From: Myroides profundi
GTDB lineage: Bacteria; Bacteroidota; Bacteroidia; Flavobacteriales; Flavobacteriaceae
DNA length: 64,000 nucleotides
Assembly (NCBI RefSeq): GCF_000833025.1
Contig: NZ_CP010817.1
Location: 3,162,001-3,226,000, forward strand
Direction of reading: 5' to 3'
Each line of letters begins with the position of its first letter. The stretch's first letter is position 1. The translations under genes and the position numbers were made by a program. Below, piece after piece: positions 1 through 8,295 of this stretch. A model generated the notes under the pieces. That model was not told the origin of the DNA. It ran no database searches and was given only the letters and a program-made list of their open reading frames with translations.

Positions 1-617
1 CATGTTAATAAGGTATTTATTTTTATAATAATGGTGGTATACGCAAAAATAAACAATACATCCGTATACCCACTACATCTACTGATATAAATAGACAATA
101 ATATTCATCCTACTTATCACAGTTCTCTTAGCTTCTAACCCGTAAGATATATTCAAAATAACTAGCTTACTTTTTTCTTTTTTAGCTAATATATAGACTT
201 ATAAATACTAAAAAAGTCACTTCTATATCTCTTTTTTCCTCCTTCTCCCCCAAAAAACCTCCTAAACAGAACAATTAATAAAAAAACTAACTCATTTTTT
301 TTATAACCCAAAAACAATCAAAACACTAAATATCAACACATTAAATACAAAACACCTAATTATACACTTACTCTTAAAATGCCTACAACCCCTATAAACA
401 CTAGTGTTATTTGCAGATTCCTCGACAATACATGGACAATACCTCGAGAATGGTGGAGCTAGAGCCTTGTTTGTTGAACAATGCTTCTTTTATATTCCAC
501 CTATTCTCCTCTAATGAGCTTATCTGGATAATGGTAAACAACTTCGAAACTTCTCTAAACAGTCTCCTACTACCTATTCATAAATAAATACAAGACTTAT
601 ACACTCCTAAAAACAAA
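1..617. other. Noncoding AT-rich region, G-free tract and repeat copy A
   Basis: No convincing gene was found. The + strand becomes very poor in G: from 270 to 380 there is not one G, while C and A are frequent. This tract leads into the conserved core of repeat element A (412-515), listed separately. A 51-codon open frame starts at the ATG at 432 and ends at 587; its first 27 codons align without gaps to the same frame in repeat copy B, but the changes fall on all codon positions, so coding is doubtful. Confidence 0.6.
412..515. repeat. Two-copy intergenic element, copy A core
   Basis: About 100 bases align without gaps to 55992-56094. A 19-base exact match (422-440, ending catggacaat) is followed by shared blocks such as gtggagctagag and ttttatattc. 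The ends of the first block can pair (ctcga at 421 with tcgag further on), and copy B keeps an alternative pairing (tcgac with gtcga), which hints at a conserved hairpin. Both copies are preceded by a ~110-base G-free tract on the same strand. It could be a structured RNA, a small non-autonomous mobile element or a regulatory element; the sequence does not decide. Confidence 0.65.
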
Positions 618-656
618 AAAGTCAGTCCACACAAGATTGTGTGAACTGACTTTTTA
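616..656 (-). terminator. Intrinsic terminator of the OppA-like gene
   Basis: A hairpin with 11 paired positions in a 12-position stem (gtcagt-cacac / gtgtg-actgac, one mismatch) lies between runs of A and T about 40 bases beyond the stop codon of the leftward gene ending at 695. The flanking A/T tracts would allow it to work in both directions. Confidence 0.75.
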
Positions 657-694
657 TACTCTCATCCCACAGTAGGTACTGCGGCGGGACTATA

Positions 695-2293
695 TTATTC
701 TTTGTAAACTCTCTTTAAAAATAAATTGTTCATAGGGTTAATCCCTAGTCCTTTTACATTCTGATGAGAGAACCTCGCTGCTCTGTCGTAAAACAAGATG
801 ATCGCGGGTACCTCATCTGCTATAATCTGATCCATCTGCTGATAGATGTTATTTCGCTTCTCTTCTGACACTTCTTTAAAAGCTTGTTCATAGAGCTGAT
901 CAAACTTTTGATTAGTGAAGCGAGTATAGTTAGGCCCATTAGGAGCTTTGTTCTTTGAATAAAATAACGAAAGGTAATTCTCTGCATCAGGATAGTCTGC
1001 TATCCAACTTCCTCTGAAGAATGACACCTTACCTGATGCCATACCCTGACGTAGAGAAGCAGGCGGTGTCACATCTACTATTACTTCTATCCCTAGTTTT
1101 TTCCACTCGCGTTGTAGGTATTCTGCGATATCGAGATAATTAGCATTCGTAGACAAGGTGATCTCTACTTTGCCTTCTTTACTTGTCTTCTTATAATCAT
1201 CCACTAGTGCTTTAGCTTCTTCTGGATTATAAAGCTTATCTGTACTAAAATGCCCTCCTAGACCTTGTGGTATAATTCCTCCTACTGCTCCATCTCCCAT
1301 ACCGCTACGCAGATACAATAACATCTTGTTTCGGTCAAACCCCATATTTAGGGCTTTGCGTATTCTTACATCTTGTATAGCACCAGGCGCTTCTAGGTTA
1401 AAGCCTAGGTACTCCGTATTTAGGTAAGGGCCTGTCACCATCTGCACCTTCTCCTTATACTTCGGGTTCAGCTCGCCATTCTCTGTGATAATATCATCCT
1501 TATAAGATGGGTCTAAGCCTGATATAAAGTCTAGATTACCTTGCAAAAACTGTAAAAAACCACTCTGCTTATCTGGCAAGAATGTTATGGCTACAGCCTC
1601 TAGATAAGGTAATGCATTGCCTTGTTCATCTTTCTCAAAGTAGTTTGGATTTTTGCGAAGGACTAGCTTAATGTTCTCTTCCCAAAATTTAAAATAGAAA
1701 GGCCCTGTACCGATAGGATGAGAACGAAAGTCTATCGTCTTATCCTCTACTATTTCTCTCGGCACTACAGAAGCATACCTCATCGACAGCAATCCTAAAA
1801 AGGCTGGAAAAGCTTCTTTTAATTCGATGCGAAAGACGGTATCATTAATTGCCTTAAAATTCTTTACCTTCTGGAATATCCACGCCCCTGGCGAAACCAC
1901 ATCTGCGTCTAATACCCTGTTAAAGCTGTATTCGAAATCACTAGCTACTACTATACGAGTACTATCTGCCCCAAAGTGGCTATGCTTGTGAAAATAGACA
2001 TCCCTTCTCAGCATAAAGTCATACTGCTTACCGTCTTCACTGATCGTCCATGACTTGGCGATATCTGCTTGTATATGCAGACTATCGTCTAACTGTACTA
2101 ATCCATTAAAGAGTTGATTACACGGCCAGATGATAGCCATATTTCTTGCGAAAGCAGGGTCTAGTGTCTGAATATTAGCATTCTCGTTATATCTAAAAAC
2201 TAAATTTTTATCCTGATCAGCTGTTTTTTTCTGACAAGAAAACGTCAGTGCGCAGACACAAAATATTGAAACGTAATGAATTATTGATTTCAT
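695..2293 (-). CDS. ABC transporter substrate-binding lipoprotein, family 5 (OppA/DppA-like)
   Basis: A 532-residue solute-binding protein that would capture oligopeptides or a related solute and hand it to an ABC permease. I chose the internal start at 2293 because it places a classic lipoprotein signal at the N-terminus (MKSIIHYV, hydrophobic stretch, then TFSC with the lipidated Cys at residue 20); the frame stays open 13 codons further upstream to 2332, which would bury the signal. The order of motifs fits SBP family 5: LDPAFA near the N-terminus, the SDGKQYDF / LRRDVYFH segment, the IGTGPFYF motif, and the C-terminal region with YPDAENYLS. No permease or ATPase of this class is adjacent, so it is either an orphan or works with a transporter outside the window. 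Substrate is not predictable. Confidence 0.85.
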   Translation of the reverse strand: MKSIIHYVSIFCVCALTFSCQKKTADQDKNLVFRYNENANIQTLDPAFARNMAIIWPCNQLFNGLVQLDDSLHIQADIAKSWTISEDGKQYDFMLRRDVYFHKHSHFGADSTRIVVASDFEYSFNRVLDADVVSPGAWIFQKVKNFKAINDTVFRIELKEAFPAFLGLLSMRYASVVPREIVEDKTIDFRSHPIGTGPFYFKFWEENIKLVLRKNPNYFEKDEQGNALPYLEAVAITFLPDKQSGFLQFLQGNLDFISGLDPSYKDDIITENGELNPKYKEKVQMVTGPYLNTEYLGFNLEAPGAIQDVRIRKALNMGFDRNKMLLYLRSGMGDGAVGGIIPQGLGGHFSTDKLYNPEEAKALVDDYKKTSKEGKVEITLSTNANYLDIAEYLQREWKKLGIEVIVDVTPPASLRQGMASGKVSFFRGSWIADYPDAENYLSLFYSKNKAPNGPNYTRFTNQKFDQLYEQAFKEVSEEKRNNIYQQMDQIIADEVPAIILFYDRAARFSHQNVKGLGINPMNNLFLKRVYKE

Positions 2294-2311
2294 CAAACCG
2301 ATTTTTGTACG

Positions 2312-2319
2312 TAAATTTG
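2312..2319 (+). promoter_or_regulatory. Possible -7 element of mtaB
   Basis: TAAATTTG matches the Bacteroidota -7 consensus TAnnTTTG and lies 63 bases before the mtaB start. No well-spaced -33 TTTG was found, so this is a weak call. Confidence 0.3.
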
Positions 2320-2382
2320 CAAACCTTTTCAATATTGAAAAAGTAAATATAATTCAAAGTTACTACTTAGTAAGTAATCATT

Positions 2383-3699
2383 ATGGAAAATAGAAAAAAA
2401 GTAGCTTTTTATACATTAGGTTGTAAGCTTAACTTCTCAGAAACTTCCACTATCGCTAGAAATTTTGCAGAGGAAGGATTCGATAGAGTAGATTTCGAAG
2501 AAGTGGCTGATATATATGTTATCAATACATGTTCTGTAACAGAAAATGCAGATAAACAATTTAAGCAAATAGTAAAAAAGGCTCAGAAGAAAAACGATAA
2601 AGCTTTCGTAGCTGCAGTAGGATGCTATGCTCAATTAAAACCAGAAGAACTCGCTTCTGTAGATGGTGTAGACTTAGTATTAGGAGCGACAGAGAAGTTT
2701 AAAATAACAGATTACATCAATGACTTGTCTAAGAATGAAATGGGACAAGTGCATTCATGCGAAATATCAGAGGCTGACTTCTACGTAGGAAGTTATTCTA
2801 TAGGGGACAGAACACGTGCTTTCCTTAAAGTACAGGATGGATGTGATTATAAATGTACATACTGTACTATCCCATTAGCTCGTGGTATCTCTCGTAGTGA
2901 TACTATGGATAATGTATTGAAAAATGCAGCTGAGATCTCTGCTCAGAATATAAAAGAGATCGTACTGACAGGAGTGAATATTGGTGACTATGGTAAAGGA
3001 GAGTTTGGGAATAAGAAACACGAACACACTTTCTTAGAATTAGTACAAGAATTAGATAAAGTAGAGGGTATCGAGAGACTTCGTATCTCTTCTATCGAGC
3101 CTAATTTATTAAAGAATGAGACGATAGACTTCGTATCGAAGAGTAGAACATTCGTTCCTCACTTCCACATTCCTTTACAGTCTGGATGTAATGACATTCT
3201 TAAGAAAATGAAACGCCGTTACCTACGCGAGTTATATGTAGAGAGAGTAGAGAAAATCAGAGAAGTAATGCCAGACTGCTGTATCGGGGTGGATGTGATC
3301 GTAGGATTCCCTGGGGAGTCAGACGAGAAGTTCTTAGAGACATATAATTTCTTAAGTGATTTAGACATTTCATACCTACACGTATTTACATACTCTGAAC
3401 GCGATAATACAGAGGCTGTAGATATGGGTGAAGTAGTACCTATGAATGTACGTAATAAGAGAAGTAAAATGCTAAGAGGACTTTCTGTAAAGAAACGTCG
3501 TGCGTTCTATGAATCTCAAATCGGGAAAGAGAAAACAGTTCTGTTCGAAGGTGAGAATAAAGAGGGATATATCCACGGATTCACAGAGAACTATGTGAAG
3601 GTAAAAACACCATGGGATCCAGCGTTAGTAAATACATTACACGCAGTGAAGTTAACAAAGATAGATGAGGATGGTATCGTAAGATTAGAGTTTATCTAA
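2383..3699 (+). CDS. tRNA (N6-L-threonylcarbamoyladenosine(37)-C2)-methylthiotransferase MtaB
   Basis: A 438-residue radical-SAM methylthiotransferase that would convert t6A37 to ms2t6A37 in tRNAs reading ANN codons. The N-terminal UPF0004 domain supplies three cluster cysteines (Cys14 in TLGCK, Cys50 in NTCSVT, Cys81 in VGCYAQ). The radical-SAM CxxxCxxC is at Cys154, Cys158, Cys161 (GCDYKCTYC), followed by the family block TIPLARG. A C-terminal TRAM-like segment covers roughly residues 375-438. The TIPLARG motif separates MtaB from MiaB and RimO. It is divergent from the upstream lipoprotein gene and ends in its own terminator, so it is probably monocistronic. Confidence 0.95.
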   Translation: MENRKKVAFYTLGCKLNFSETSTIARNFAEEGFDRVDFEEVADIYVINTCSVTENADKQFKQIVKKAQKKNDKAFVAAVGCYAQLKPEELASVDGVDLVLGATEKFKITDYINDLSKNEMGQVHSCEISEADFYVGSYSIGDRTRAFLKVQDGCDYKCTYCTIPLARGISRSDTMDNVLKNAAEISAQNIKEIVLTGVNIGDYGKGEFGNKKHEHTFLELVQELDKVEGIERLRISSIEPNLLKNETIDFVSKSRTFVPHFHIPLQSGCNDILKKMKRRYLRELYVERVEKIREVMPDCCIGVDVIVGFPGESDEKFLETYNFLSDLDISYLHVFTYSERDNTEAVDMGEVVPMNVRNKRSKMLRGLSVKKRRAFYESQIGKEKTVLFEGENKEGYIHGFTENYVKVKTPWDPALVNTLHAVKLTKIDEDGIVRLEFI

Positions 3700-3728
3700 T
3701 AACAATATCTCTTTATAAAATATAGAAG

Positions 3729-3758
3729 AAGTCAACTAATCTTTAGTTGGCTTTTTTT
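3729..3758 (+). terminator. Terminator of mtaB
   Basis: The inverted repeat gtcaact / agttggc with the loop between them is followed by seven T, 30 bases after the mtaB stop codon. Confidence 0.75.
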
Positions 3759-3869
3759 ATTTATTTACTTTTTTGTCTTGATAAAGTCTGCGAGAGCAGA
3801 GTATATGGGGAAGTAACCAAAAAAGTCAAGGTTATAACTCCTACACGGTCAATTACGGCACAAATTACT

Positions 3870-3911
3870 GAAACAAAATTAACTTCCTTCGGTCAAACAG
3901 AATTTTGCTTC
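3870..3911. repeat. Inverted repeat (hairpin)
   Basis: gaaacaaaatt at 3870-3880 pairs with aattttgcttc at 3901-3911 with a single mismatch, leaving a 20-base loop containing ttccttcggtc. It lacks a T run, so it is not an obvious terminator. Confidence 0.5.
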
Positions 3912-4004
3912 AGAGGAATTTGCACCTATTGACACTCGCTTATACGTTAATACCAAAGGCGCTTCGCAAGAGTATTTTTTAAGTAAAGTCAACTTCATTT
4001 TAAT

Positions 4005-4147
4005 AGTTCGCATGGATTTGTAAGCTGTGTGGAGCATCTAGAACGAACAGTTCGCATGGATTTGTAAGCTGTGTGGAGACTACAATACACTACACAAAGA
4101 CTATTATACAGTTTATGTCAATTTATAATCTGTGTGAAGCTCATAGA
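4005..4147. repeat. Degenerate tandem repeat, three copies
   Basis: A 30-base unit beginning agttcgcatgg and ending gctgtgtggag occurs at 4005-4034 and again, identical, at 4049-4078 (44-base period). A third degenerate copy is at 4110-4139 (agtttatgtc...ctgtgtgaag). The order catgga, gtggag, ctaga inside the unit loosely recalls the core of the two-copy element at 412 and 55992, but the relationship is only a suggestion. Confidence 0.7.
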
Positions 4148-4160
4148 AAATAGAAATTAT

Positions 4161-4200
4161 AAAAAAGCCTGTTTAGAATCTTCTAAACAGGCTTTTTTAT
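4161..4200. terminator. Bidirectional-type terminator
   Basis: A near-perfect hairpin (aaaagcctgtttaga / tctaaacaggctttt) with A and T tracts on both sides, about 56 bases past the stop of the leftward gene ending at 4256. Confidence 0.8.
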
Positions 4201-4255
4201 ATCATTACTTTTTAGTCCTTATTATTTTAAAAGGCTATAAAGTGTATAATATTAC

Positions 4256-4537
4256 TTAGATACGGATACCAGGAGGTAACATCTCTTTATACGTAGGATT
4301 CTTTCTAAAGAAAGAAACAATCTTAGGATGTGTAGGTACTACTCTTAACCTTTTCTCTCTTAACATCTCCAAAATACCTTTTAAAAAGTCAGACGCTTGT
4401 GTTGGTAAAGCTTCTTCTAGTCCAGTAAGTTTTGTAAGAAAAATCTTTCTCTCTTGTAGTGAATACTCTACACTAAGCAACCCTTGCTCAGTCTCATACT
4501 CGAACTGACGTAGTAACTCATTGTCTTTAATTTCCAT
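4256..4537 (-). CDS. GNAT-like YjdJ-type small acetyltransferase-family protein
   Basis: A 93-residue cytosolic protein starting at the ATG at 4537, which has a good GGAG ribosome-binding site 6 bases upstream; a longer frame to 4618 lacks one. The sequence has the small GNAT_NAT (YjdJ) pattern: an N-terminal strand pair (RQFEYETEQGLLSVEYSL), the central KIFLTKLTGLEEAL segment, and the C-terminal LRVVPTHPKIVSFFRKNP block. The glycine-rich acetyl-CoA loop found in larger GNAT enzymes is not obvious: QASDFLKG stands where R/QGxGxA is expected, so enzymatic activity is uncertain. It is a single gene with its own terminator. Confidence 0.7.
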   Translation of the reverse strand: MEIKDNELLRQFEYETEQGLLSVEYSLQERKIFLTKLTGLEEALPTQASDFLKGILEMLREKRLRVVPTHPKIVSFFRKNPTYKEMLPPGIRI

Positions 4538-4878
4538 TATATCTCCAAGTTTTATGATTACAAAACAAATTATAATAACTGCTGTGCTTCCTAAAAAATT
4601 AGGAGGGTAAGTGTGCACTCTTATTCTATACTAACCAAAAGACAAATGATAACAAATAACGACGCCTCTGGTATGTAAAATGACTACCTATAGTCTTCAA
4701 TACACCACGTGATCTGTATACGCTAAAATCTATTCTTATTGGACTATTTCTCGTTAGAACTTGAGTAAAAAATAAAATATCTAGTATTTCTTTTTTTGAG
4801 TTACTATAATCTCTATATTTAGCAAAGTTCGGGATTTTTTTCCATATAACCTTATAAAAACGATTTAAAATATTTATA

Positions 4879-5556
4879 ATGAGCAAAATACCTATTTATT
4901 TCTTCCCAGGTATGTCCTCTACTTCTTTGATTTTTGAACATCTTTGTTTGAATCATGAAAAGTTTGAAATTGTCTTTTTAGAATGGTTGCCTATAAATAA
5001 ATCTGAATCATTAGAACAATACACCAAGCGTTATCTCCCCTTCATCACACATGATAATCCTATCCTAATAGGAGTTTCTTTTGGAGGAATAATAGCTCAA
5101 GAAATAAGTAAACTAATTTCTGTAAGAAAGACAATTATTATTTCGAGTGTACGTTCTAATAAAGAGTTTCCTAATCTCTATCGTATCGCTAGAAATACAG
5201 GGCTCTATAAATGGTTGCCTACATCTCTTATCCCTACTCTTTGGAACGTTATCAAAAAAACAGCTTCAGAGAAAAAGAAGAAAAGATTAGCACTATATGA
5301 CCGTTATCTCCCGATAAGAGATAAAGAATATGTAGACTGGTGTATCAGAGAAGTACTGCATTGGAAACAAGACAAACCATTAGCCAACGTAGTACACATA
5401 CACGGAACTAAAGATGAAATATTCCCTTACAAGAATATACAATCTGCCATCGAGATAAAAGGGGGGACTCACGCGATGATTATCATCAAGCACAAATGGT
5501 TTAATGAAAATTTAGAAACGATTATACTTAAGAAAAATAATGAAAAAGACACTTAG
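4879..5556 (+). CDS. Alpha/beta-hydrolase family protein
   Basis: A 225-residue cytosolic hydrolase of unknown substrate. The nucleophile elbow is GVSFGG with Ser67, the oxyanion region is FFPGMSS at residues 8-14, the acid is probably the Asp in HGTKDEIFP, and the catalytic His is in GGTHAM near residue 198. It is slightly short for the fold and has a reduced lid (residues ~95-150, rich in Lys). Its end overlaps the start of the lytic transglycosylase gene by 17 bases, so the two are translationally coupled. That suggests a cell-envelope role, but this is inference. Confidence 0.8.
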   Translation: MSKIPIYFFPGMSSTSLIFEHLCLNHEKFEIVFLEWLPINKSESLEQYTKRYLPFITHDNPILIGVSFGGIIAQEISKLISVRKTIIISSVRSNKEFPNLYRIARNTGLYKWLPTSLIPTLWNVIKKTASEKKKKRLALYDRYLPIRDKEYVDWCIREVLHWKQDKPLANVVHIHGTKDEIFPYKNIQSAIEIKGGTHAMIIIKHKWFNENLETIILKKNNEKDT

Positions 5557-6439
5557 AACTGTATTTGTAACCGCTGCTATTATAGCAGTAGCTTCTTCGT
5601 TTATGTTTGCCACTACTATATCTAGCGCTACAGAGGATCATAATGAAGCTGCCTTACACGCTCATCCTCTACCGCTATCTGCTAACTTCGCTGGAGAAAA
5701 AGCTCCTTTAGACAAGATAGATGTCAAAGAAAGATTTGACCGAGAAATGATCATCAATACGAATCTTCACGGTACAACGATAACAACGATAAAAAGAGCG
5801 AATAGATTCTTCCCTATCATCGAACCTATCTTAAAAAAGAATGGTATTCCTGATGACTTTAAGTACTTATGTGTGATAGAGAGTGGACTAGCGAATGCGG
5901 TATCTCCTGCTGGAGCTAGTGGATTCTGGCAGTTCATGAAAGGAACATCTAAGGACTTTAACTTATACATAGATGAATACGTAGACGAACGATACGACTT
6001 AATCAAAGTAACAGAAGCTGCGTGTAAATACTTCCAAAGTGCTAAAAACCGTTTTGGTAGCTGGACGATGGCTGCTGCATCTTATAATAGAGGAATGGCA
6101 GGTATGTCACGCGCTATGGAAAGTCAATATGTAGAGGACTACTATGATTTATTCTTAAACCAAGAGACTTCTAGATACGTATTCAGAATATTAGCCTTAA
6201 AAGAGATTATGTCTAACCCTGTAAAATACGGTTTTGACGTTCCTGAATCTGAAAAATATCCAATAGTACCTACTAAAAAAGTGAGTGTATCTTATGATAT
6301 AGATGATTTAGCTTTATTCGCAAAAGAACAAGGTATCAACTACAAATTACTAAAATTATACAACCCATGGTTAGTAAACACTAGTTTAAAAGTAAAAGGT
6401 AAAGTATATGAAATAGAGATTCCAACTAAAGGAATCTAA
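5540..6439 (+). CDS. Lytic transglycosylase (MltD-like SLT domain)
   Basis: A 299-residue exported enzyme that would cleave peptidoglycan glycan strands to 1,6-anhydromuropeptides. An N-terminal signal peptide (MKKTLRTVFV, hydrophobic to about residue 30) precedes the SLT domain, where Glu114 in CVIESGL is the expected catalytic acid, followed by the family blocks ASGFWQFM and AAASYNRG. The C-terminus (residues ~250-297, from VSVSYDIDDLALFAKEQ) has the spacing of a LysM-like module. It is coupled to the upstream hydrolase and followed by a strong terminator. Confidence 0.9.
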   Translation: MKKTLRTVFVTAAIIAVASSFMFATTISSATEDHNEAALHAHPLPLSANFAGEKAPLDKIDVKERFDREMIINTNLHGTTITTIKRANRFFPIIEPILKKNGIPDDFKYLCVIESGLANAVSPAGASGFWQFMKGTSKDFNLYIDEYVDERYDLIKVTEAACKYFQSAKNRFGSWTMAAASYNRGMAGMSRAMESQYVEDYYDLFLNQETSRYVFRILALKEIMSNPVKYGFDVPESEKYPIVPTKKVSVSYDIDDLALFAKEQGINYKLLKLYNPWLVNTSLKVKGKVYEIEIPTKGI

Positions 6440-6458
6440 TCTAGATATAAAGCCAAAA

Positions 6459-6505
6459 CAAAGAGCGCTTATTTAATACATTAAATAAGCGCTCTTTGTT
6501 TTTTT
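6459..6505 (+). terminator. Strong intrinsic terminator
   Basis: A perfect 20-base-pair-class stem (acaaagagcgcttattta / taaataagcgctctttgt) followed by a run of seven T, 20 bases past the transglycosylase stop. Confidence 0.9.
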
Positions 6506-6524
6506 AATGCTTCTGAATTCTGTG

Positions 6525-6532
6525 TACCTTTG
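6525..6532 (+). promoter_or_regulatory. -7 promoter element for the 67-aa gene
   Basis: TACCTTTG fits TAnnTTTG and would start transcription near 6539. That places the frame's earlier ATG at 6530 upstream of the transcript and supports the start at 6557. The nearest TTTG upstream is 26 bases away, longer than ideal. Confidence 0.45.
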
Positions 6533-6556
6533 TACTCTAATTACATCTGTAGAATC

Positions 6557-6760
6557 ATGGATAAACAACAATACATCAACAACGCATTCGAAATTATTCT
6601 TTCTAAGAATCTAAGTACACCTTTTCACCTAGACCCAGGAAGTACTGTACCCGATCTAAACAAATACTTAGAAAGCTTAAAGAGCGCTTATTTGAGTAGT
6701 GTTGATCCAAGATTAGAAAAACTATTCTATGACAAAATAGAAGCGCTAAAAGCACTGTAA
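6557..6760 (+). CDS. Hypothetical small protein (67 aa)
   Basis: I do not recognise a family. The protein is small, soluble and mostly helical in appearance, with alternating charged and hydrophobic residues, one Pro/Gly-rich turn (DPGSTVPDL) and no Cys. The start at 6557 (MDKQQYIN) was chosen over the ATG at 6530 because a -7 element lies at 6525-6532. The gene ends one base before the convergent hydrolase stop codon. Codon use matches the neighbours, so it is probably real. Confidence 0.6.
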   Translation: MDKQQYINNAFEIILSKNLSTPFHLDPGSTVPDLNKYLESLKSAYLSSVDPRLEKLFYDKIEALKAL

Positions 6761-7543
6761 TTAAATGTTTTTTTGAAAGAACGATACTATAACCTCTAGT
6801 GTCTGCTCTTTTATCTCTTTATGCGGAGTATGCCCTACATTAGGGAAAATAACCTTCTCTGCAATTCCTTGAGCCTTTGCTATTGTTTTCTCCACTTGGT
6901 CTAGACTACCATACTCATCTTGATCTCCTTGTATAAATAACAGTGGAGACAGTATTCCCTTCATCTCCTCCTCTACTGTCCAATCTTGGTATTCTGAAGA
7001 TAACCAAGTATCTACCCATGCTCGGACTACATCATCTACCTTAGTTCCGTGATATTTCACTAAGCGTTCAGCTAAATCTGTAGTCTCATAAGCTGTCTTA
7101 GCTGCTTGTACTCCTTCTAAAGTTACTTTCTCTACAAAGATATGTGCGGCCTCAGCCACTAAGGCTAAAGTATGATCTGGATACATTGCTGCAAATAATA
7201 AAGCAATAGACGCACCATCACTATGCCCAAATAAAGCAACGCGCTCTAACTCTAATTCTTCCATCAAGTCTTTTAAGAATGCAGCTTCTTGCTTTAGATA
7301 ATCTTTTTCTCTCTTCGTAGTATCCATCTTATCTGATAGCCCGTACCCTACTCTGTCATATACTACTACATCACATTGTAATCGTTCTGCTAACAATTCT
7401 GGCCAATCTCTCCACAGGGTAACACAGCCTAATGAATCATGTAATAATACTAGCGTGTACTTACTCTCTCCTTGATAAAAAAAGTGTTTATAAAAAATAT
7501 TCTTTTGATTGACTAAGACACAATCTTGAATAGCTGTAATCAT
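6761..7543 (-). CDS. Alpha/beta hydrolase
   Basis: A 260-residue cytosolic hydrolase. The nucleophile is Ser108 in GHSDG, the oxyanion motif is LLHDSLG near residue 34, YDRVGYGLSD is the conserved strand-4 block, the acid is in QGDQDEYG, and the His is in VGHTPHKE near the C-terminus. The compact 260-residue length and these motifs match haloperoxidase- or MhpC-like hydrolases. The substrate cannot be called. It is a single gene, convergent with the 67-aa gene. Confidence 0.85.
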   Translation of the reverse strand: MITAIQDCVLVNQKNIFYKHFFYQGESKYTLVLLHDSLGCVTLWRDWPELLAERLQCDVVVYDRVGYGLSDKMDTTKREKDYLKQEAAFLKDLMEELELERVALFGHSDGASIALLFAAMYPDHTLALVAEAAHIFVEKVTLEGVQAAKTAYETTDLAERLVKYHGTKVDDVVRAWVDTWLSSEYQDWTVEEEMKGILSPLLFIQGDQDEYGSLDQVEKTIAKAQGIAEKVIFPNVGHTPHKEIKEQTLEVIVSFFQKNI

Positions 7544-7744
7544 TTACGGTAAGTTTTATTGTCATTAGTCTCAAAAATAAAAAGGATATCTGGGGTGTGC
7601 AAATAAGATTCTGTAGGATATTCTTATTCTATCAGACCTAGATTATAGGATAGATTTGGTCTGATTTACACCATCTGACACTAATCATAAAAAAGATATA
7701 CATTTGAAAAAACAAAAAAGCCTCAACTTTCGTTGAGGCTTCTG

Positions 7745-7818
7745 TGATCCAATCAGGATTCGAACCTGAGACCTACTGCTTAGAAGGCAGTTGCTCTATC
7801 CAGCTGAGCTATTGGACC
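7745..7818 (-). tRNA. tRNA-Arg(TCT)
   Basis: Read on the minus strand, a 7-bp acceptor stem (GGTCCAA / TTGGATC, one G-T), D arm AGCTCAGCTGGATAGAGC, anticodon loop CTTCTAA and T arm with GGTTCGAATCC. CCA is not encoded. It is the last gene of a Ser-Pro-Arg tRNA operon. Confidence 0.95.
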
Positions 7819-7849
7819 TAACCAAAAAACATTAGATGTTTTTCATTCG

Positions 7850-7924
7850 TCGGGGTGGCAGGATTCGAACCTGCGACCTCCTGCTCCCAAAGCAGGCGCG
7901 ATGACCGGGCTACGCTACACCCCG
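7850..7924 (-). tRNA. tRNA-Pro(TGG)
   Basis: Minus strand: acceptor CGGGGTG / CACCCCG, anticodon loop TTTGGGA and the T-loop GTTCGAATC. The C1-G72 pair typical of bacterial tRNA-Pro is present. No encoded CCA. Confidence 0.95.
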
Positions 7925-7931
7925 AAAGAAG

Positions 7932-8015
7932 CGGAGAGACAGGGACTCGAACCCTGGCATCGGTTACCCGATGACAGATTAGCAATCTGCTCCGTTACCA
8001 CTCCGGCACCTCTCC
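7932..8015 (-). tRNA. tRNA-Ser(GCT)
   Basis: Minus strand, 84 bases with the long variable arm of class II tRNAs (CATCGGGTAACCGATG). Anticodon loop TTGCTAA, acceptor GGAGAGG / TCTCTCC, discriminator G. It is the first gene of the three-tRNA operon. Confidence 0.95.
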
Positions 8016-8048
8016 GTTGCTAAGAGAATTACTTCTCTAATGCGGATG

Positions 8049-8079
8049 CAAACTTAGCACTACTTTTGGTTCTATGCAA
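8049..8079 (-). promoter_or_regulatory. Promoter of the tRNA Ser-Pro-Arg operon
   Basis: On the minus strand TTG, 20 bases, then TAAGTTTG, followed by Catccgc: an almost ideal Bacteroidota -33/-7 pair 33 bases upstream of tRNA-Ser. Confidence 0.75.
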
Positions 8080-8295
8080 GCTTTTGAAAGAAAAAAACAA
8101 TAAAAAATTACCACATAAAAACAAACCTATTCATAGTCAAGGAAGTAAACACAAATAAAAAAAACATTATTTTTTTATTTCTTAGATAATTATCCAAAAT
8201 CAAGATATTTTATGTATTTTCCCACATCTTTATTGAGCCTTACAGAAGGTCTAAAGTTTTAAAACAAAAATCAAACTTAATTAATTCTATAAATT

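Larger units (their letters stand above)
3759..4160. other. Noncoding region with degenerate repeats
   Basis: Short open frames here (3747-3932 and 4071-4259) have no recognisable protein features and cross repeat units, so I read the region as noncoding. It holds a potential long hairpin at 3870-3911 and three copies of a ~30-base repeat at 4005-4139, both listed separately. Confidence 0.6.

Noticed and set aside
432..587. 51-codon frame in repeat copy A
   Set aside because: Kept as a note only: changes between the two copies are spread over all codon positions and the downstream parts do not align.
3747..3932. 61-codon frame after mtaB
   Set aside because: Begins inside the mtaB terminator and runs through an inverted repeat; not a plausible gene.
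4071..4259. 62-codon frame
   Set aside because: Crosses a tandem repeat and a bidirectional terminator.
4626..4886. 86-codon frame on the minus strand
   Set aside because: Overlaps the start of the hydrolase gene, has no ribosome-binding site and no recognisable protein features; composition is just AT-rich spacing.
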